From NCBI GenBank assembly GCA_017998575.1, contig JAGOCV010000056.1, positions 1 through 15,915 on the forward strand: 15,915 nucleotides of DNA, written 5' to 3'. The notes beneath the pieces were generated by a model that worked only from the letters and a program-made list of their open reading frames with translations, did no database searches and was not told where the DNA came from. The stretch comes from Burkholderiaceae bacterium. Its GTDB lineage: Bacteria > Pseudomonadota > Gammaproteobacteria > Burkholderiales > Burkholderiaceae. Position 1 is the stretch's first letter. Every line of letters starts with the position of its first letter. Below are positions 14,904 to 15,915 of the stretch, in pieces. The position numbers and the translations under genes were made by a program.

Positions 14904-15915
14904 TCAGCCGGGCATTCGCGCTCTGCGCGCCCCCAGCCACCACACCCCCATGCCCAGCAACACGCCGGCCACATGGCCCAACGCCAGCCACAGGGCGCTG
15001 CCGAACAGCAGCGGCGCCACCAGCCCGGTGATGAGCGAAAACGCCAGCATCTGCACGAAGCTCTGCATGGATGCGGCCAGGCCACGCAGCTCGGGGAATT
15101 CGTCCATCGCCATCACCGTCATGCCCGGCGATGCCAGCGAGAGGCCGAAGGTGTAGAGGCCGAACGGCAGCACGGCCCACGGCACGGCGGCCTTGAAGAA
15201 GAAGGTGTAGGCCAGGCTCCAGCCCACGGCCACCAGCATGACGGCAAAGCCCAGGCGGATCATCTCCGGCGGCGCCAGGCGGCGTGCCAGCCGGCTGGCC
15301 AGCGCCGAACCGCTGACCAGACCGCCCACCAGCGGCAGGAACAGCCAGCCGAACGCGGTTTCGGGCTGGCCCAGGATCCCCATCACGTACGCCGCGGCCG
15401 AGCCCACGTAGAGGGGCAGCCCGCAGAACACGAGGCCGAAGGCCAGGGACATCAGCATGAACCGGCCGCGCGAGAGCACGGCCACGTAATTGCGCACGAT
15501 CACGCCCAGGCGGAACGGCTGGCGCTCGGCCACCGGCAGCGTCTCGGGCAGCACGCGCCAGCTGGCGGCCAGCAACAGCGCGCCGAACACCGTGAGGAAC
15601 ACGAACACCGAGCGCCAGCCCCAGGTGGCCTGCAGCCAGCCGCCGATCACCGGCGCGATGGCGGGCGCCACGCCGAAGAGCATGAGGATCAACGCCAGCA
15701 TGCGTTGGGCCTCGCTGCCCTGGTAGCGGTCGGTCACCATGGCGCGCGCGATCACCATGCCCGCCCCGCCCGCCAGCCCCTGCAGCGCACGCACGGCCAC
15801 CAGCTGGCCCGCGCTGGCTGCGAACACCGCTGCCAGCGAGGTGAGCACGAACGCCACCAGCGACACCAGCATCACGCGCCGGCGCCCGAACGAATCGGCC
15901 AGCGTGCCGTAGAAC
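14904..15915 (-). CDS. MFS drug-resistance-type transporter (Bcr/CflA-like), N-terminus missing
   Basis: The C-terminal 336 residues of a major facilitator are present; the start lies beyond the window edge. The visible part opens with the conserved loop 2-3 motif (FYGTLADSFGRRRV), so about 55-70 N-terminal residues are missing. Ten or so hydrophobic segments follow, including the RALQGLAGGAGMVIARAM helix with its conserved Arg and a motif-C-like stretch (GVAPAIAPVIGGWL) typical of drug:proton antiporters. The overall pattern fits the Bcr/CflA group, which exports drugs, sulfonamides or small metabolites. It ends 181 nt before dsbD on the same strand; a shared transcript is possible but there is no functional link. 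The substrate is unknown. Confidence 0.9.
   Translation of the reverse strand, partial: FYGTLADSFGRRRVMLVSLVAFVLTSLAAVFAASAGQLVAVRALQGLAGGAGMVIARAMVTDRYQGSEAQRMLALILMLFGVAPAIAPVIGGWLQATWGWRSVFVFLTVFGALLLAASWRVLPETLPVAERQPFRLGVIVRNYVAVLSRGRFMLMSLAFGLVFCGLPLYVGSAAAYVMGILGQPETAFGWLFLPLVGGLVSGSALASRLARRLAPPEMIRLGFAVMLVAVGWSLAYTFFFKAAVPWAVLPFGLYTFGLSLASPGMTVMAMDEFPELRGLAASMQSFVQMLAFSLITGLVAPLLFGSALWLALGHVAGVLLGMGVWWLGARRARMPG

Noticed and set aside
12644..15031. A 795-codon plus-strand open frame opposite dsbD
   Set aside because: It is rich in Arg, Gln, His and Gly with no domain or membrane pattern, and antisense to a clear DsbD with all redox cysteines in place.
14723..15085. Upstream extension of dsbD into the MFS gene region
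   Set aside because: The frame is open but the extension has no family similarity and would bury the signal peptide. The ATG at 14722 gives a normal signal sequence.

Overview
The window looks like chromosomal DNA of a high-GC betaproteobacterium, most likely a member of the Comamonadaceae (Variovorax, Acidovorax or Hydrogenophaga type). This rests on codon use, Shine-Dalgarno sites of the form GGAGAC, protein sequence character, and two intergenic hairpin mosaics of a kind I recall from that family. I did no database search. No mobile element, phage gene, CRISPR array, tRNA or rRNA was seen, and no gene-free stretch exceeds 300 bases (the longest is 11136-11390).

Left end (1-1853): the 5' part of hemE on the minus strand is cut by the window edge. 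It diverges from a PAS plus LuxR-type HTH regulator, with a perfect 9-bp palindrome between them. A small AhpD-like/carboxymuconolactone decarboxylase family protein follows on the plus strand and converges on the next block.

Centre (1854-11135): ten minus-strand genes in the order SCP2-type thiolase, AMP-dependent acyl-CoA ligase, fumarylacetoacetate hydrolase (FAH) family enzyme, then a complete ABC importer of the nitrate/sulfonate/taurine/NMT1 class (binding protein, ATPase, two different permeases), an MBL-fold metallohydrolase, a cupin and a DUF4287 protein. The first seven are tightly packed (gaps of 1 to 50 nt). The last three are separated by longer gaps filled with hairpins, so they may be expressed at a different level or from their own promoters. 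The set reads as uptake plus breakdown of an unknown organic acid: import, C-C hydrolysis by the FAH enzyme, CoA activation, thiolysis. No oxygenase, acyl-CoA dehydrogenase or hydratase is present, so the pathway is incomplete here and its substrate is not known.

Right end (11136-15915): a divergent promoter region with an inverted repeat separates the thiolase from a small exported four-cysteine protein on the plus strand. This converges on a minus-strand redox block: a DsbD/ScsB-type membrane thiol-disulfide reductase followed by an exported single-cysteine thioredoxin-like protein. A Bcr/CflA-type MFS transporter, truncated by the window edge, lies upstream on the same strand.

The most unusual details are a duplicated ATGA start-stop junction between the two permeases, two hairpin mosaics that begin directly at stop codons inside the operon, a His in place of the expected Glu in the AhpD-like protein, and an Asn in place of a metal-site His in the MBL enzyme.
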